Shown in pieces: positions 26,749 through 35,585 of a stretch of 64,000 nt of DNA. The stretch lies in assembly GCA_965250265.1 (NCBI GenBank), contig CBDFNO010000011.1, forward strand, positions 261,944-325,943. The letters are read 5' to 3'. Each line of letters opens with the position of its first letter. The stretch's first letter is position 1. This DNA comes from PRS1 sp965250265. GTDB lineage: Bacteria; Bacteroidota; Bacteroidia; Flavobacteriales; Flavobacteriaceae. Under the pieces are notes generated by a model. The model was not told where the DNA came from. It saw nothing but the letters and a program-made list of their open reading frames with translations, and did no database searches. A program made the position numbers and the translations under genes.

Positions 26749-27396
26749 TTAATGATCTTCTACTAATGCTGGGTTTTTACTACGTTGTACCCAAATAATA
26801 ATTCCTACAACAATTAATGCCATTGGAGCTAATAACATAAATCCGTTATTTTCGTAACCCATTGCATATAATCCCGTTTTTTCTATGGGATCTCCTAATA
26901 CTGGAATTCCTAATAAGGTTCCAGAACCTAATAATTCTCTAAAGAATCCTACTATTATTAATATTAAACCATATCCAAATGAGTTTCCTATTCCGTCAAG
27001 AAAAGATTGCCAAGGTCCATTTGCTAGAGCAAAGGCTTCAAAACGTCCCATTATAATACAGTTGGTAATGATTAATCCAACAAAAACCGAAAGTGTTTTA
27101 CTTAACTCGTATGCAAAAGCTTTTAGAACTAAATCAACAATAATTACTAAAGCAGCCACAACAACCAATTGCACAATAATCCTGATTTTTGAAGGGATAA
27201 TATTTCGCATTAAAGAAATAACTACGTTTCCTATTCCTAAAACAAATAATACAGAAACTGCCATTACAATGGATGCTTCTAACTCTGCTGTAATTGCTAA
27301 AGCCGAACAAATCCCAAGAACCTGAATAGTGATTGGGTTATTATCTAATAATGGATCTTTAATTAATGCTGCGTCTTTTTTTGAAAGTAAGCCCAT
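26749..27396 (-). CDS. nqrD: Na+-NQR subunit D
   Basis: 215 residues of six-helix membrane protein: KDPLLDNNPITIQVLGICSALA near the N-terminus (with the conserved Cys about 30) and a second Cys in GLIITNCIIMGRFEAFA. With NqrE it forms the paired antiparallel membrane core that relays electrons to the Na+ channel. Starts 3 bp after nqrC ends. Confidence 0.96.
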   Translation of the reverse strand: MGLLSKKDAALIKDPLLDNNPITIQVLGICSALAITAELEASIVMAVSVLFVLGIGNVVISLMRNIIPSKIRIIVQLVVVAALVIIVDLVLKAFAYELSKTLSVFVGLIITNCIIMGRFEAFALANGPWQSFLDGIGNSFGYGLILIIVGFFRELLGSGTLLGIPVLGDPIEKTGLYAMGYENNGFMLLAPMALIVVGIIIWVQRSKNPALVEDH

Positions 27397-27399
27397 AAA

Positions 27400-28149
27400 T
27401 TAATTATTTTTTAAATTTTTAAAGAAAGGTACATACAGCTTTAATTCTGATTTAAGCATAGCGGAAACACCATCTCCTGTTATTGTTGCACCTGCAATTG
27501 CATCGACTTCATTATCTGTTTTATCATTATTTTTTGGATCTGCATTCCCTTTAGCTATTCTAATCCCTTTAAAGCTACCGTTACTCATTAAAGGTTCACC
27601 AATAAAATCGTCCATAAAGAAACGCTGATTAATATTTGCTCCCAAACCAGCAGTTTCTCCTTTATGATCAAAAAATGCACCTTGAACTATCATATTTTCA
27701 TCCATACCAACATAAGCCCAAATAGCATCCCAAAGTCCTTTACCTCTAATTGGCGCTATGTAAATTGTTTTTCCATCTTTTTCACCAACAAATAATGGTA
27801 ATCTTCTTTGGTTTCCGTCTTTAGCAGCCGATTGCTCTTTTTTAATATCTATTAAATAAGCTTCGCCATTTTCAATAGAGTTCCCATGTTCATCTACTAC
27901 AAGTTGTAAAGTGATATATTTTGAAAACTCATCAGCTATAACATCTTTAGAAACGAAACTCATACTCTTACCTTCGTTTTCATTAACTCCCATTGCATAT
28001 AGAATATTTTGTTGCTTTTCTATACGCTTATTTTCATCTATTCTATCTTTTAATCCTGATGCTGCAAATGCTAATACAGAACCAACAATTATTACCATTC
28101 CAACAGCAAATAGTAGTGTATATGAATTTTTATCTGTTCTTTTTTCCAT
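27400..28149 (-). CDS. nqrC: Na+-NQR subunit C (FMN-binding)
   Basis: 249 residues. One N-terminal membrane helix (about 10-30) and a periplasmic FMN-binding domain. The covalent FMN site is DAIAGATITGDGV, where the second Thr-containing block matches the S/T-G-A-T motif except that Ala replaces the leading Ser. GLWDAIWAYVG and ETAGLGANI are conserved blocks. FMN attachment would need the ApbE protein encoded at 12629-13612. Confidence 0.96.
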   Translation of the reverse strand: MEKRTDKNSYTLLFAVGMVIIVGSVLAFAASGLKDRIDENKRIEKQQNILYAMGVNENEGKSMSFVSKDVIADEFSKYITLQLVVDEHGNSIENGEAYLIDIKKEQSAAKDGNQRRLPLFVGEKDGKTIYIAPIRGKGLWDAIWAYVGMDENMIVQGAFFDHKGETAGLGANINQRFFMDDFIGEPLMSNGSFKGIRIAKGNADPKNNDKTDNEVDAIAGATITGDGVSAMLKSELKLYVPFFKNLKNN

Positions 28150-28151
28150 CC

Positions 28152-29387
28152 TTAAGCGTTTTTTACTTTGATGCGTTTTAATCTTTTCTTCACATTTCCT
28201 TGAACCACATAATGATCTATCGTTGGTGCAAACACATTCATTAATAATATGGCAAGCATTACACCTTCTGGATATGCTGGATTAAACACACGAATCATGA
28301 TAGAAATAAAACCAATTAAAAATCCGTAAATCCATTTTCCTCTATTGGTTTGTGATGCTGTTACTGGGTCTGTAGCCATAAATACAACACCAAAAGCAAA
28401 TCCACCAATAAGTAAGTGATGCCAGAACGTTGTAGTCATTAAACCATAGAATTTACTTCCTTCCGAAATTATTCCTGCATCTACTATTTGATTGAAAATA
28501 AGTCCCATCGCTAATGCACCTACAACAGATGAAAGCATAATTCTCCAGCTTCCTATTTTGGCGAAAATTAAAAATAAGCCTCCTAGTATTATGAGTAATG
28601 TTGATGTTTCACCTACCGAGCCCGGAATAAATCCCATAAAGGCATCCCAGACATTTGCAGTTTGGCCTAACATATCTTGATTTTGTGCGAGACCACCGAG
28701 TATGGTTTCACCGGAAATAGCATCGACACTTTGTCCTGCTGCAATTAAATTATCTCTTTCTACGGCACCATGAACCCAAACTTTATCTCCACTCATCCAT
28801 GTAGGATATGCAAAGAATAAAAATGCGCGAATTGTTAAAGCAGGATTTAAAATATTCATTCCTGTACCTCCAAATACTTCTTTACCAATAACTACTCCAA
28901 ATATTACTGCTACTGCCAACATCCAAAGCGGGATATCTACAGGTACAATTAAAGGCACTAACATTCCTGTTACTAAATAACCTTCTTCTACTTCGTGTTT
29001 TTTTATAATGGCAAATAAGAATTCAACTCCTAAACCTACACCATAAGATATAATTACCAGTGGTAAAATTTTCCAGAATCCTACCAAGAAATTTTCCATC
29101 GTCCAGAATTCACCCCTAAAAAATCCTTCTGAAACTGTTTGAATATCACCAATAGCTAAATGATGTTGATAACCAGCATTAAACATCCCAAAAATTAAAC
29201 AAGGAACCAATGCCATAATCACTGTGTTCATGGTTCGCTTTAAATCGTCGGCTGCTTTTATATGAGTTCCACCATGAGTGGTATCATTGGGCAAGTATAA
29301 AAAGGTATGCAATGCATTGAATGCAGGTGCCATTTTACTACCTCTAAACTTTATTTTTAAATTGTGTAAACTACTTTTCAAACCCAT
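28152..29387 (-). CDS. nqrB: Na+-NQR subunit B (FMN- and riboflavin-binding)
   Basis: 411 residues with about ten membrane helices. Conserved blocks include GGTGMNILNPAL, PGSVGETSTLL and MATDPVTASQTNRGKWIYG. At the expected covalent FMN position the sequence reads DAISGETILGG, i.e. SGET rather than SGAT. Proposed to carry the Na+ pathway and quinone site. Overlaps nqrA by one base. Confidence 0.96.
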   Translation of the reverse strand: MGLKSSLHNLKIKFRGSKMAPAFNALHTFLYLPNDTTHGGTHIKAADDLKRTMNTVIMALVPCLIFGMFNAGYQHHLAIGDIQTVSEGFFRGEFWTMENFLVGFWKILPLVIISYGVGLGVEFLFAIIKKHEVEEGYLVTGMLVPLIVPVDIPLWMLAVAVIFGVVIGKEVFGGTGMNILNPALTIRAFLFFAYPTWMSGDKVWVHGAVERDNLIAAGQSVDAISGETILGGLAQNQDMLGQTANVWDAFMGFIPGSVGETSTLLIILGGLFLIFAKIGSWRIMLSSVVGALAMGLIFNQIVDAGIISEGSKFYGLMTTTFWHHLLIGGFAFGVVFMATDPVTASQTNRGKWIYGFLIGFISIMIRVFNPAYPEGVMLAILLMNVFAPTIDHYVVQGNVKKRLKRIKVKNA

Positions 29388-30733
29388 TATCCTATCTCTT
29401 TTATCATTAAGTCTAATCCTTTCCTAATAATTTCCTGATGTGGCTGTTTAGACACGCATACAAATTCAGTAAGTGCAAAGTCTTCTGGTGCTACTTCGTA
29501 CATTCCTAATGCTTCCATTTCATCTAAATCCTGATACATACAAGCTTTTAAAATTTGCATTGGAAAAATATCTAACGGGAATACATTTTCATAAGTGCCT
29601 GTGGTTACAAAAGCACGATGTTCTCCGTTTGTATTTGTAGTTAAATCGAATTTTTTCTTTGGAAACAACCAAGAAAATGTCAAAGCTCTGGACACAGATA
29701 CTTTGTTAAAAACTAGCTTTGTCCATCCAAAGAATTCATAATCATTCCCTTCTGGAATTACGGTAATTGTATTGCTATAATAGTCAAGATATCCATCTGG
29801 GTTTATATGTTTTCCGCTTAAAACATTTCCAGAAATAATACGAACATTTGCATCTTTAGAAATGCCATAATCATAGATCATAGTTGCTATTTCACTTCCT
29901 AATTTAGTAACAAAATATCTTGGCTTTTCTACTGAGGAACCACTAAGTGCAACTATTCGCTCTGCATTAAACTTCCCAGTAAGCAACAACTCCCCAATTA
30001 TTACTAAATCCTGTGGGTTAACTGTCCAGACGACTTCGCCTTTATTTATTGGGTCAATCTTATTAATTTGTGTCCCAACATTTCCTGAAGGATGTGGGCC
30101 AGAAACTTTATGCAACGTAATTCCGGATAAACCAGCTAAAGGTGAGTTTGCATTTTTACCAACAGAAACATGCACTTTACCTTCTGTTAATTTACTTAAA
30201 GCTGTAACTGCAGCTTGAAGTTCTGCTTCTTTACCTTGAAGTGCAAAATCGTAATCTGCTACAAGAGGTGCACTAGCATATCCAGAAATAAAAATAGCTT
30301 TTGGCGTTTTATCAGGATTTGCAATCACGTCGTAAGGACGTTGTTTAATAAACGGCCAACATCCTGTTGCTAATAAGTGTGCTTTAACATTTGAAGTATC
30401 AAGATTAAAAATTTCATTATCCTGATAACTTTGTTCTTTATCTGCCTGAATTTTTATAGCTAATATTTTACGCTTTTCTCCACGAGTAACCTCTAATATC
30501 TCACCAGATACAGGCGAAACAAACTTAACAGCTTCTTTGGCTTTATTATGAAACACTGTTTCACCAGCTTTTAATTTAGCTCCTTCTTTTGCAATAAGTT
30601 TTGGAATAACACCGTGGAAATCTTCAGGTCTAATGGTATAAAAATTGCTTACTATTGCTTTTTCAATCGCTTTTTCAGCTTCACCTTTAAGTTTAATGTC
30701 TAGACCCTTTTTAATACGAATGTCGTTGGACAT
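29387..30733 (-). CDS. nqrA: Na+-NQR subunit A
   Basis: 448 residues. Cytoplasmic-side peripheral subunit: the N-terminal GLDIKLKGEAE and KLIAKEGAKLKAGE blocks resemble a barrel-sandwich (RnfC-like) domain, followed by conserved GCWPFIKQRPYD, LSGITLHKVSGPHPSGNVGTQ (split across the conserved quinone-pocket region) and GWTKLVF. First gene of the operon. Confidence 0.96.
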   Translation of the reverse strand: MSNDIRIKKGLDIKLKGEAEKAIEKAIVSNFYTIRPEDFHGVIPKLIAKEGAKLKAGETVFHNKAKEAVKFVSPVSGEILEVTRGEKRKILAIKIQADKEQSYQDNEIFNLDTSNVKAHLLATGCWPFIKQRPYDVIANPDKTPKAIFISGYASAPLVADYDFALQGKEAELQAAVTALSKLTEGKVHVSVGKNANSPLAGLSGITLHKVSGPHPSGNVGTQINKIDPINKGEVVWTVNPQDLVIIGELLLTGKFNAERIVALSGSSVEKPRYFVTKLGSEIATMIYDYGISKDANVRIISGNVLSGKHINPDGYLDYYSNTITVIPEGNDYEFFGWTKLVFNKVSVSRALTFSWLFPKKKFDLTTNTNGEHRAFVTTGTYENVFPLDIFPMQILKACMYQDLDEMEALGMYEVAPEDFALTEFVCVSKQPHQEIIRKGLDLMIKEIG

Positions 30734-30770
30734 ATTATAATTATTGAATTTAATTATCTAAAAATCGATG

Positions 30771-30778
30771 CAAATTTA
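30771..30778 (-). promoter_or_regulatory. putative -7 promoter box of nqr operon (TAAATTTG)
   Basis: Read on the minus strand this is TAAATTTG, matching TAnnTTTG, 38 bp upstream of the nqrA start. No clear -33 box is seen. Confidence 0.45.
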
Positions 30779-30938
30779 CGAATTTAAAACACAGATGTTG
30801 TAATTATTTAAAAGAAATTCAATTCACAAATTTTCAATGGTTTTTATGCTTGAAATTCTATTTATTATAGCCATAAAAATACTCAAAGTTTATTAATTAT
30901 TTCGTTACTTTTAAGCACCATAAAATTAAATCTTAATT

Positions 30939-31472
30939 ATGAATCTAGAAACTCAACTTATTCAAAAAGCAGAATTTAATCCAAAGATTAAAAGCTATAT
31001 TTTTTTAACAATTGCTTTTGTTATGCTTATTACTATAGTAGGCATACCTATACTTATTATTTGGCTTCTTGGGTTTGGACAATATATAAGTAAACGCTAT
31101 TACGAAAACATGTCTTGTGAATTAACTACAAAACATTTAGAATTTAAAAAAGGAGTATTCTTTAAGGTTGAAAAAACCATTCCATTAGAGAATATACAAG
31201 ATCTAACCTTTGTAGAAAATCCTTTATTAAAATATCTGGACTTGCGAATTTTAAAAATTGAAACAGCTGGACATAGCAATCCAAAAGGTAGTGATATGCA
31301 ATTGGTTGGTATCATTGGAGCTGCCGAATTTAAAAAAAGTGTGTTACACCAAAGAGAGTTATTAAAACAAAAAGATAGAATTGGTAATATTCAAACCGAA
31401 ACTACCAACACACAAATTAATAAAACCCTTATAGAAATAAGAGATATTTTGAATGAGATTAAGAACAAATAA
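30939..31472 (+). CDS. PH-domain membrane protein (YdbS-like bPH2)
   Basis: 177 residues. Two membrane segments form a hairpin (about 22-50: FLTIAFVMLITIVGIPILIIWLLG). A bacterial PH domain then follows (SCELTTKHLEFKKGVFFKVEKTIPLENIQDLTF) and a Lys/Thr-rich tail. Typical of YdbS/YdbT proteins linked to envelope stress or export. The next gene starts on its last base. Confidence 0.82.
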   Translation: MNLETQLIQKAEFNPKIKSYIFLTIAFVMLITIVGIPILIIWLLGFGQYISKRYYENMSCELTTKHLEFKKGVFFKVEKTIPLENIQDLTFVENPLLKYLDLRILKIETAGHSNPKGSDMQLVGIIGAAEFKKSVLHQRELLKQKDRIGNIQTETTNTQINKTLIEIRDILNEIKNK

Positions 31473-31792
31473 TGCCTAAAGCTGAAGAATTATTTCACAA
31501 AATTATTGATAAAGTTCCAGATGCTATTGAAGGTAAGATGTTTGGTGCATTGTGTATTAAATTAAAAAACAGAAAAACAGTTGCCATCTTCTGGAAGGAT
31601 TGTATGCTCTTTAAACTTAATGACAAAGCACAGATAGAAGCACTTAACTTAAATGGTTCAAAAATTGCTTCGCATCTTTACGATACTGAAAAACCAATGA
31701 AAGGCTGGATTTCAATTCCATTTAAGCATTCCAACAAGTGGGTGGATTTCACTAAATTGGCAATTGAGTTTGTAAAGACTATTAAAAAATAA
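31472..31792 (+). CDS. TfoX N-terminal-domain-like protein
   Basis: 106 residues; its start overlaps the previous stop. GKMFGALCIKLKNRKTVAIFWKDCMLFKLN and DTEKPMKGWISIP resemble TfoX_N/YjbR-like small proteins. In Bacteroidota these are stand-alone, without the competence TfoX_C domain, and have no known role. Probably cotranscribed with the PH-domain gene. Confidence 0.72.
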   Translation: MPKAEELFHKIIDKVPDAIEGKMFGALCIKLKNRKTVAIFWKDCMLFKLNDKAQIEALNLNGSKIASHLYDTEKPMKGWISIPFKHSNKWVDFTKLAIEFVKTIKK

Positions 31793-31801
31793 TTACTACC
31801 C

Positions 31802-31831
31802 ATGATTAAATTCTTCATTATAGAAGCATAA
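31802..31831 (+). pseudogene. vestigial DUF6090 leader (9 codons)
   Basis: ATGATTAAATTCTTC encodes MIKFF, then IIEA and stop. The nucleotide identity to the leaders at 13724 and 16442 covers only the first five codons, so chance is possible in an AT-rich genome. Confidence 0.35.
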
Positions 31832-31876
31832 TTTTAGGCACAAAATTTGTTTACCTTTACGCACAAATACATTTAA

Positions 31877-33124
31877 ATGATATTTAAGCATCAACTATTC
31901 TTTTTATTCTTGTGTTTTACAACGCTAACTTTTGGTCAAGTAAGTGAAGTTAATCCACCTGAATATATAAAAACCATAATCTTCAAAAGCAATACTAACC
32001 AAAGCCAATTACCAATTTTAAAGTTAAACGAACGTTTGCGTTTAGAATTTGATGTTTTAAATGGAGATGAAGCCGATTTTTACTATACCATTACACATTA
32101 CAATTTTGATTGGACACCATCAAAATTGATGAAATCTGAATATCTTCAAGGATTTGATAATTTACGTATTACCGATTATGAGAACTCGTTTAATACCTAT
32201 CAAATCTACTCGCATTATAGGTTGCAAATTCCTAATCAGCAAACTCAATTAAAACTCTCTGGAAATTATATGATTCATATTTATAACGATTATGAAGAAT
32301 TAATGTTCAGTCGAAAATTTATGATTTATGAAAATATTGCCAACGTTGGTGTCGCTATAAAACGCTCTCGTGATGTAAAATATATACAACAAAAACAATC
32401 TGTAGATTTTAAAGTGTCTTCACCTTCAATGCATTTTAATAATCCAAACCAAACAATTAAAGTTGCTGTTATCCAAAATAATAATTTAAATACAGCTATC
32501 ATTAATTTAAAACCTGTTTATACTATTGGTCGTGAACTCATTTACAAATATGATACAGAATCTAGTTTTTGGGGAGGCAATGAGTTTTTATATTTTGAAA
32601 ACAAAGATGTGAGAGGTGCTAATATAGGTGTCCAGTTTACCGATTTACAAGATATTTATCATAACTATTTATTTACAGATATTATCAGAGCCAATCGACC
32701 TTATACTTATAATCCAGATATTAATGGTAATTTTCTAATCACAGCTTTGGATACTGATAATGTAGATATTGAAGCTGATTATACAGTCATACATTTTTCA
32801 GTACAACATTCTGAACTATTAAATAGCAAAAGTATTCATGTTTATGGAAATTTTAATAATTATGCCGTTGACGAAACTACTAAAATGGCTCTTAATTCAA
32901 AATCGGGTTACTACGAAACTTCATTAACATTGAAACAAGGATTTTACAATTATAAATATGTAGTAGTTGATGGACACGGAAATATAGATGAAGGTGCTAT
33001 TAGTGGAAATTTTGACCAAACCGAAAATAATTACAAAGTGCTAGTTTATTACAGAGATTTAGGAGCGCGTTACGATAAAATTATTGGATTTGGAGAAGGG
33101 ACTTCTGTTAATATTTCTAATTAA
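31877..33124 (+). CDS. type IX secretion system plug protein (DUF5103)
   Basis: 415 residues. Signal peptide ending FTTLTFGQ (about 20). The DUF5103/plug family features are DEADFYYTITHYNFDWTPS, SEYLQGFDNLRI and the late EADYTVIHFSVQH and GFYNYKYVVVDGHGNIDEG. In flavobacteria this protein was identified as a plug of the SprA translocon of T9SS. Fits with the PorT-like gene at 57523. Single gene. Confidence 0.88.
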   Translation: MIFKHQLFFLFLCFTTLTFGQVSEVNPPEYIKTIIFKSNTNQSQLPILKLNERLRLEFDVLNGDEADFYYTITHYNFDWTPSKLMKSEYLQGFDNLRITDYENSFNTYQIYSHYRLQIPNQQTQLKLSGNYMIHIYNDYEELMFSRKFMIYENIANVGVAIKRSRDVKYIQQKQSVDFKVSSPSMHFNNPNQTIKVAVIQNNNLNTAIINLKPVYTIGRELIYKYDTESSFWGGNEFLYFENKDVRGANIGVQFTDLQDIYHNYLFTDIIRANRPYTYNPDINGNFLITALDTDNVDIEADYTVIHFSVQHSELLNSKSIHVYGNFNNYAVDETTKMALNSKSGYYETSLTLKQGFYNYKYVVVDGHGNIDEGAISGNFDQTENNYKVLVYYRDLGARYDKIIGFGEGTSVNISN

Positions 33125-33231
33125 TTGAAATTTTTAACGATTTTTTACGTCAAAGGTCTTATAAATTTATAGTAAGCGTCTAATTTTTACTATTTTAGCG
33201 TTTTAAATTCACTGACTATCAATAAACAACA

Positions 33232-33618
33232 ATGGTTCAACAAGTAACACAAGGCATAAAGATTTCTGTGGAAACAAATTTTGAAGGTACATTTTATAAA
33301 AACTATAAAGTGAATTTTGCATTTGGTTACAAAGTTACTATTGAAAACCAAAGTAAAGATTCTGTTCAATTAAACTCGAGACATTGGGAAATACTCGACG
33401 CTCTAAACAATATTGAAATAGTAGAAGGCGAAGGTGTTATTGGTAAAAAACCAGTATTAAAACCTGGAGAATCTCACACTTACACTTCGGGTTGTTTGTT
33501 GTCTTCCCCTTTTGGAGCTATGCAAGGTCATTACAATATGGTTAATTTTACTACTACAAAAAAGTTTAAAGTATCTATTCCTACATTTAAATTAAGTGCT
33601 GCTTTTGCAATGAATTAA
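33232..33618 (+). CDS. apaG: ApaG family protein
   Basis: 128 residues of immunoglobulin-like beta sandwich. Signatures are YKVTIENQSKDSVQLNSRHWEI, VEGEGVIGKKPVLKPGE and YTSGCLLSSPFGAMQGHY. ApaG in enterobacteria is linked to Co2+/Mg2+ resistance; the biochemical role is unproven. Own transcription unit upstream of pruA. Confidence 0.95.
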   Translation: MVQQVTQGIKISVETNFEGTFYKNYKVNFAFGYKVTIENQSKDSVQLNSRHWEILDALNNIEIVEGEGVIGKKPVLKPGESHTYTSGCLLSSPFGAMQGHYNMVNFTTTKKFKVSIPTFKLSAAFAMN

Positions 33619-33717
33619 TGGTTGTCTTTTCGAGTGATTTTTTGAAGAAAATTATATCGAGAAATGCTAAAAAATCAAATCCTCTTGTTTTCGATACTTC
33701 ACGTTAAGTGTGACACT

Positions 33718-34719
33718 CTAACTGACGAGGGTTTTCCTGTCGAATCTGAACACCTTATCATTCTGTTTTATATGAAAGAATTTACAATTTGAATTCTGTT
33801 CAAAATTAAACGCTTTAGCGTAATTAAATGCTGAATCATTTACCACAAAGACATCATTTACATTTACATTACCACAAGGCGCAATTCTTCTATAATTATA
33901 TTCAATATTATTGTCGGTTTTATGTAATTCGAACCAAGCTCCTGCTCCAACGCCTCCAAGCCATTGAGCATTTTCATGCAAATCATCAACTGCTAAAGGC
34001 TTTTGATTTCCAATTAAAGTTGGTTCATAGGTTTTTAATCTATCTAAAAAACATCGTAGATTTTCTTTTTTAACCGAAGATTTAAATTCAGATATTTCGC
34101 CTTGTTCAGAAACTTCATAAACACAATTTCCAGTATCTGCAATAACAACATTAGCAACTGTACTTGGTGTAAATCGTTTAGATTTAATTAGTCTTTTCGC
34201 TATACTTTTATTAGTTACTGAAGCAATTAAAGTTGTGGTTATAAAACGAGAGCAATTAGTAGCATTCTTTATAAAAGCGCCATAACGAATAAAATAACGC
34301 TCCTGCATAGATGTAATATAGTTTCTTGCCTTTTCATAATCAATTTCTTCGCAAACCGAAGCAATTAATTTTCCTTCACCATGAATTAATTTCGGATTGG
34401 TAGCAAAGAATTTTAGCAACTCTTTTAAATTTTGAATTTTTCCATCTTTAATTTCTGCTTTAAGAGAAAAATCTAATTCATTATCTGTCTCTTTGCCTCT
34501 TACTCTTCCATATCCTTGAGGGCTTATATAGCGCCCAAAATCATGATATTCTAAAATTCCAGAATCTTTTTTAATTAACACCAAAGCAGCATGTCCTGCT
34601 CTTACATAATTTTTTTTACCAATACCTAGAAATCGTAAATAAGGCACCAATTTTTCGTCAGATATTTTAACAATAGTATCTGGATAAGCCAAAGGAATTA
34701 TAAATCCAGTATTATTCAT
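33718..34719 (-). CDS. conserved hypothetical protein (DUF6695-like)
   Basis: 333 residues, no signal peptide or membrane segment. It opens NNTGFIIPLAYPDTIVKISDE and has HAALVLIKKDSGILEYHDFGRY, then ATNCSRFITTTL, a possible Cys/His catalytic arrangement. The two latter blocks recall the permuted NlpC/P60-like lipid or peptide hydrolases (HxxLV ... NCS), which is inference. Overlaps the NRDE gene by 8 bp. Confidence 0.75.
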   Translation of the reverse strand: MNNTGFIIPLAYPDTIVKISDEKLVPYLRFLGIGKKNYVRAGHAALVLIKKDSGILEYHDFGRYISPQGYGRVRGKETDNELDFSLKAEIKDGKIQNLKELLKFFATNPKLIHGEGKLIASVCEEIDYEKARNYITSMQERYFIRYGAFIKNATNCSRFITTTLIASVTNKSIAKRLIKSKRFTPSTVANVVIADTGNCVYEVSEQGEISEFKSSVKKENLRCFLDRLKTYEPTLIGNQKPLAVDDLHENAQWLGGVGAGAWFELHKTDNNIEYNYRRIAPCGNVNVNDVFVVNDSAFNYAKAFNFEQNSNCKFFHIKQNDKVFRFDRKTLVS

Positions 34720-35437
34720 TTACTGTTTGCTTAAGTTTAAAAGTTTTTTCTGAAATCGTATTATTTTGAAGATCTTTAAATCGCATTTCTACAACATCTT
34801 CAAATTTTTCTACTTGTGTAATACTTGTTGTTTTTACATAGTGCCTATCCATTATAACGCCATAATCTTTATTATCATGTCCTGCTTTATTATGAAAATT
34901 CAACATCGATTTTGAATCTAATTTATTTTCTGTTTTAAAATCTTCAAACCATTGTAATCGTTCTTTTTTCATCTCTACGGAATATAATGATGAAGATGAC
35001 CAGATTTTTGGTTCTATTGGCAATTCAGTAAAATGTTTTTGAGTGCCATCCCAAACTAGTTCAAAAAACTTTAAATGAGTATTCCAATCGACTATTACTA
35101 ATGTAAAAGGTTCTACATCATCAAGATCATAATTATCAATTGAAGCAATTACATCATCAGAAGCTAAAAAATCGTTAACAACCACGCCACGACTCATTCT
35201 GTAGGCTGCTTTTCGCTCATGAAAAGTAAATCCTCCATTTAATAAGCAAATTAATCTGTTTTTTTCGCTCACTCCAATCCAAGTACCACCAGCAAGTTCA
35301 TCTTTAGGAAACATCATTTTGGTATTCTTAATTGAATAAATATCTGGCGAAAGTGACTTTCTGTTTGGAGCTTCATCTCTATTAGAAGTTAATATAAAAT
35401 CGTTTTTTCCTTTCGGAATTAATGTAACTGTACACAT
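34712..35437 (-). CDS. NRDE-family (TANGO2-like) protein
   Basis: 241 residues from the Met at 35437. This start exposes Cys2 in MCTVTLIPKG, the proposed N-terminal nucleophile of these Ntn-like proteins; a longer in-frame start at 35554 would bury it. The NRDE motif is in LTSNRDEAPNRKS. GGTWIGVSEKNRLICLLNG is the second conserved block. TANGO2 homologues are linked to haem trafficking in eukaryotes; the bacterial role is unclear. Confidence 0.88.
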   Translation of the reverse strand: MCTVTLIPKGKNDFILTSNRDEAPNRKSLSPDIYSIKNTKMMFPKDELAGGTWIGVSEKNRLICLLNGGFTFHERKAAYRMSRGVVVNDFLASDDVIASIDNYDLDDVEPFTLVIVDWNTHLKFFELVWDGTQKHFTELPIEPKIWSSSSLYSVEMKKERLQWFEDFKTENKLDSKSMLNFHNKAGHDNKDYGVIMDRHYVKTTSITQVEKFEDVVEMRFKDLQNNTISEKTFKLKQTVNE

Positions 35438-35538
35438 AAAAGCAATAGTCAAAAAACCGTTTAGCAACTTACAAAAAATTACCAATATTTCAACGCCATT
35501 TTTGTAATCCTTCAAATAAAAAGTCATCAAAAAAGTTG

Positions 35539-35546
35539 TAACTTTG
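35539..35546 (+). promoter_or_regulatory. putative -7 promoter box of pruA (TAACTTTG)
   Basis: TAACTTTG fits TAnnTTTG and lies 39 bp before the pruA start codon. Confidence 0.5.
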
Positions 35547-35585
35547 CACTTCAAAATTTAGTAAATCATTAAACCAAAATAAATA

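Noticed and set aside
33640..33715. Inverted repeat GATTTTTT..AAAAAATC after apaG as a terminator
   Set aside because: AT-only stem with about a 30-nt loop; not convincing.
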